From Syntrophaceae bacterium UBA4059 (GTDB lineage: Bacteria; Desulfobacterota; Syntrophia; Syntrophales; Smithellaceae), in the NCBI GenBank assembly GCA_002382045.1, contig DFZJ01000031.1, positions 1,973 to 8,410 of the forward strand: a DNA stretch of 6,438 bases, given 5' to 3'. Positions 5,221 to 6,438 of this stretch are shown one piece after another. The first letter of the stretch is position 1; the number at the start of each line of letters is the position of its first letter. The notes under the pieces are model-generated. The model was not told where the DNA came from, did no database searches, and worked only from the letters and a program-made list of their open reading frames with translations. Made by a program: the position numbers and the translations under genes.

Positions 5221-6288
5221 TCAATTTCCGAAGAACGCTCCCATTCGCATGAGGATGGAAATGTCCCCTTGGGTTGTATATTTCTTTTCCATGAACATTT
5301 TTTGACCGTCCGCTTTTCTGGTCAATATATCCATCCAGACTTCAAAGGGTGATTCAATGATCAGGTCGGGGCTGTCGCTCTGACCTGATCCGGTTTTGAT
5401 GCTTCCGTTTTCGATCGTGAAATAGCATTCCCCCGCTACCTGGCCTGAAAAATTGAACTGTATGGTGAACCTGGTGTTCCCGGCTTTATTGCCTTTAAAT
5501 GAGAATCTCATCAGCATCAGGAAGGTTTCGATAGAATCCGGACGCGGAATCAGGCGCTTCTTCTGGGCCTCTCCCATGGTGATGCCCTCATTGATGCAGG
5601 TCTGCCACATCAGGTTCCCCAGGGGCGCCATCTCTTCAAAATCGGTCATCGGTTTTTTGATTCTGTCCATGGTTTCCGGGCATATCTTCATAGACGAAAC
5701 CAATTCCCGCCCGCCCTGAATCAGGGCATCCCGGATATCGGATATCTTTTTGCCGGCAGAGGATCGTGTAAACATTTCCGATGACGTTCGATAGATCTCC
5801 GCCGCCAGCCGCTGCTCTCGAAACAGGAAATTCACATAGAATTTTAGCGCATCGAAGACACTTTCTTCCGGAAATCCGGCCACGGAAAGAACCGCAACAG
5901 GCGGTGCTTGATGACGGTAAGGATGCGTTGTGACACCGTCGCGTTTTTCAAAAAAAGGCAGCGCGATCGGAAGCGTTCGCTCGATAAAGGTTTTCATCAT
6001 GGCATTGACCGTATAGTGGAAAAGCGGGGTGGCTAATATCACCAGATCGCTCGCCAGATACTTGGGGAGAATCTCTTCTGTCATGTCGTCTTTGTGGATG
6101 CACACCCCGGGAGTCTTGGTCCAGCAGGTAAAGCATCCGATACAGCACCTGATTTTCTTTTTGCGAAGCTCGACAACCGTAACGTCGGCGCCTGCCTCGC
6201 GCATGCCCTGGAGCAGATAATCCAATACAATTTCCGTCTTACTGACATCCCCGGTCCGGGCGCTGGAATTGATGGCTAATACTTTCAT
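5221..6288 (-). CDS. Iron-sulfur flavoprotein-like oxidoreductase with C-terminal SCP2-like domain
   Basis: A 355-residue two-domain protein. Residues about 1-200 form a flavodoxin-like NAD(P)H/FMN oxidoreductase: MKVLAINSSARTGDVSKTE at the phosphate loop, C49, C52, C55 and C63 in the CX2CX2CX7C arrangement (plus an extra C48), and DLVILATPLFHYTVNAMMKTFIER (81-104) around the flavin. Residues about 265-355 resemble a sterol-carrier-protein-2 (SCP2) lipid-binding domain: RFTIQFNFSGQVAGECYFTIENG, then a segment where PDLIIESPFEVWMDILTRK leads into KYTTQGDISILMRM. Such domains carry hydrophobic ligands, so the protein may act on a lipid-like or quinone-like compound, which is inference. The ATG at 6288 has AAGGAGG 6 nt upstream and overlaps the stop of the preceding frame as ATGA. 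It shares its cysteine spacing with the flavoprotein at 3798-4397, so the two are probably paralogues. Confidence 0.88.
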   Translation of the reverse strand: MKVLAINSSARTGDVSKTEIVLDYLLQGMREAGADVTVVELRKKKIRCCIGCFTCWTKTPGVCIHKDDMTEEILPKYLASDLVILATPLFHYTVNAMMKTFIERTLPIALPFFEKRDGVTTHPYRHQAPPVAVLSVAGFPEESVFDALKFYVNFLFREQRLAAEIYRTSSEMFTRSSAGKKISDIRDALIQGGRELVSSMKICPETMDRIKKPMTDFEEMAPLGNLMWQTCINEGITMGEAQKKRLIPRPDSIETFLMLMRFSFKGNKAGNTRFTIQFNFSGQVAGECYFTIENGSIKTGSGQSDSPDLIIESPFEVWMDILTRKADGQKMFMEKKYTTQGDISILMRMGAFFGN

Positions 6289-6438
6289 GGGATACCTCCT
6301 TGAGGCTTGCTCATAGCATAGAAATCAGCCGGAGCATAGTAATCGTCCGGATTGATTTTGTCAGCCGTGTCAATAGGTTTTGAATCAATGTCGTAAAAAG
6401 TAATCCGCTTCATGTCTTTGTGTTTCTGTAAATGAGAT
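6285..6438 (-). CDS. 3' end of an unrecognised gene, running off the window
   Basis: A minus-strand frame is open from the window edge to a TGA at 6285-6287, giving 50 residues with no stop. The end reads NPDDYYAPADFYAMSKPQGGIP. The TGA overlaps the ATG of the next gene as ATGA, a common junction in real operons. An ATG at 6413 would allow a free-standing 42-residue protein, but no good ribosome binding site precedes it and the frame continues upstream, so a C-terminal piece of a longer protein is more likely. The composition is polar and acidic with several Tyr and Pro; I see no membrane segment or known motif, and I do not assign a function. Confidence 0.6.
   Translation of the reverse strand, partial: SHLQKHKDMKRITFYDIDSKPIDTADKINPDDYYAPADFYAMSKPQGGIP
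6295..6301 (-). promoter_or_regulatory. Ribosome binding site AAGGAGG of the SCP2-fused flavoprotein
   Basis: A strong Shine-Dalgarno sequence 6 nt before the ATG at 6288. It lies inside the last codons of the upstream frame, as expected for a coupled operon junction. Confidence 0.85.

Overview
The window looks like a piece of chromosome from an anaerobic, moderately GC-rich bacterium. The gene content (bacteriohemerythrin, iron-sulfur flavoproteins, a cobalamin-binding-type radical SAM protein) and the style of prfA fit a Desulfobacterota / Syntrophales-like deltaproteobacterium. That placement is inferred from gene content only, not from a phylogeny.

Layout, left to right. (1) 45-1124, plus strand: an intact prfA (peptide chain release factor 1). 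prmC/hemK, which often follows prfA, is not in the window. (2) 1284-1737, minus strand: an AT-rich two-gene toxin-antitoxin module, a RelE/ParE-superfamily toxin with a short antitoxin. The genes overlap by 8 nt and sit behind a near-consensus sigma-70 promoter at 1789-1817. (3) 1845-1913, plus strand: a diverged second copy of 23 internal prfA codons (residues 249-271), lying just upstream of that promoter. Prefix and copy form direct repeats that bracket the 3' end of prfA plus the whole toxin-antitoxin module. Most differences are synonymous, so the copy probably came from another functional prfA rather than from local decay. (4) 1932-6438, minus strand: a set of redox genes that probably forms one or two transcription units. 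Reading in the direction of transcription (right to left) these are: the 3' end of an unrecognised gene running off the window; a 355-residue iron-sulfur flavoprotein-like oxidoreductase with a C-terminal SCP2-like domain; a 72-codon unrecognised ORF or gene remnant; a bacteriohemerythrin; a 199-residue iron-sulfur flavoprotein; and a 619-residue B12-binding-type radical SAM protein with a DUF4080-like C-terminus.

How they may work together. Several junctions in the minus-strand set are tight: an ATGA overlap, an 11-nt gap, and a 6-nt gap with the ribosome binding site overlapping a stop codon. A reasonable inference is that the flavoproteins handle electrons (possibly for the radical SAM enzyme) while the hemerythrin binds or senses oxygen. 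The substrate is not evident. The toxin-antitoxin module looks like a later arrival beside prfA, and the prfA echo is the most informative trace of how it got there. No tRNA, rRNA, CRISPR array, transposase, integrase or convincing intrinsic terminator is visible.
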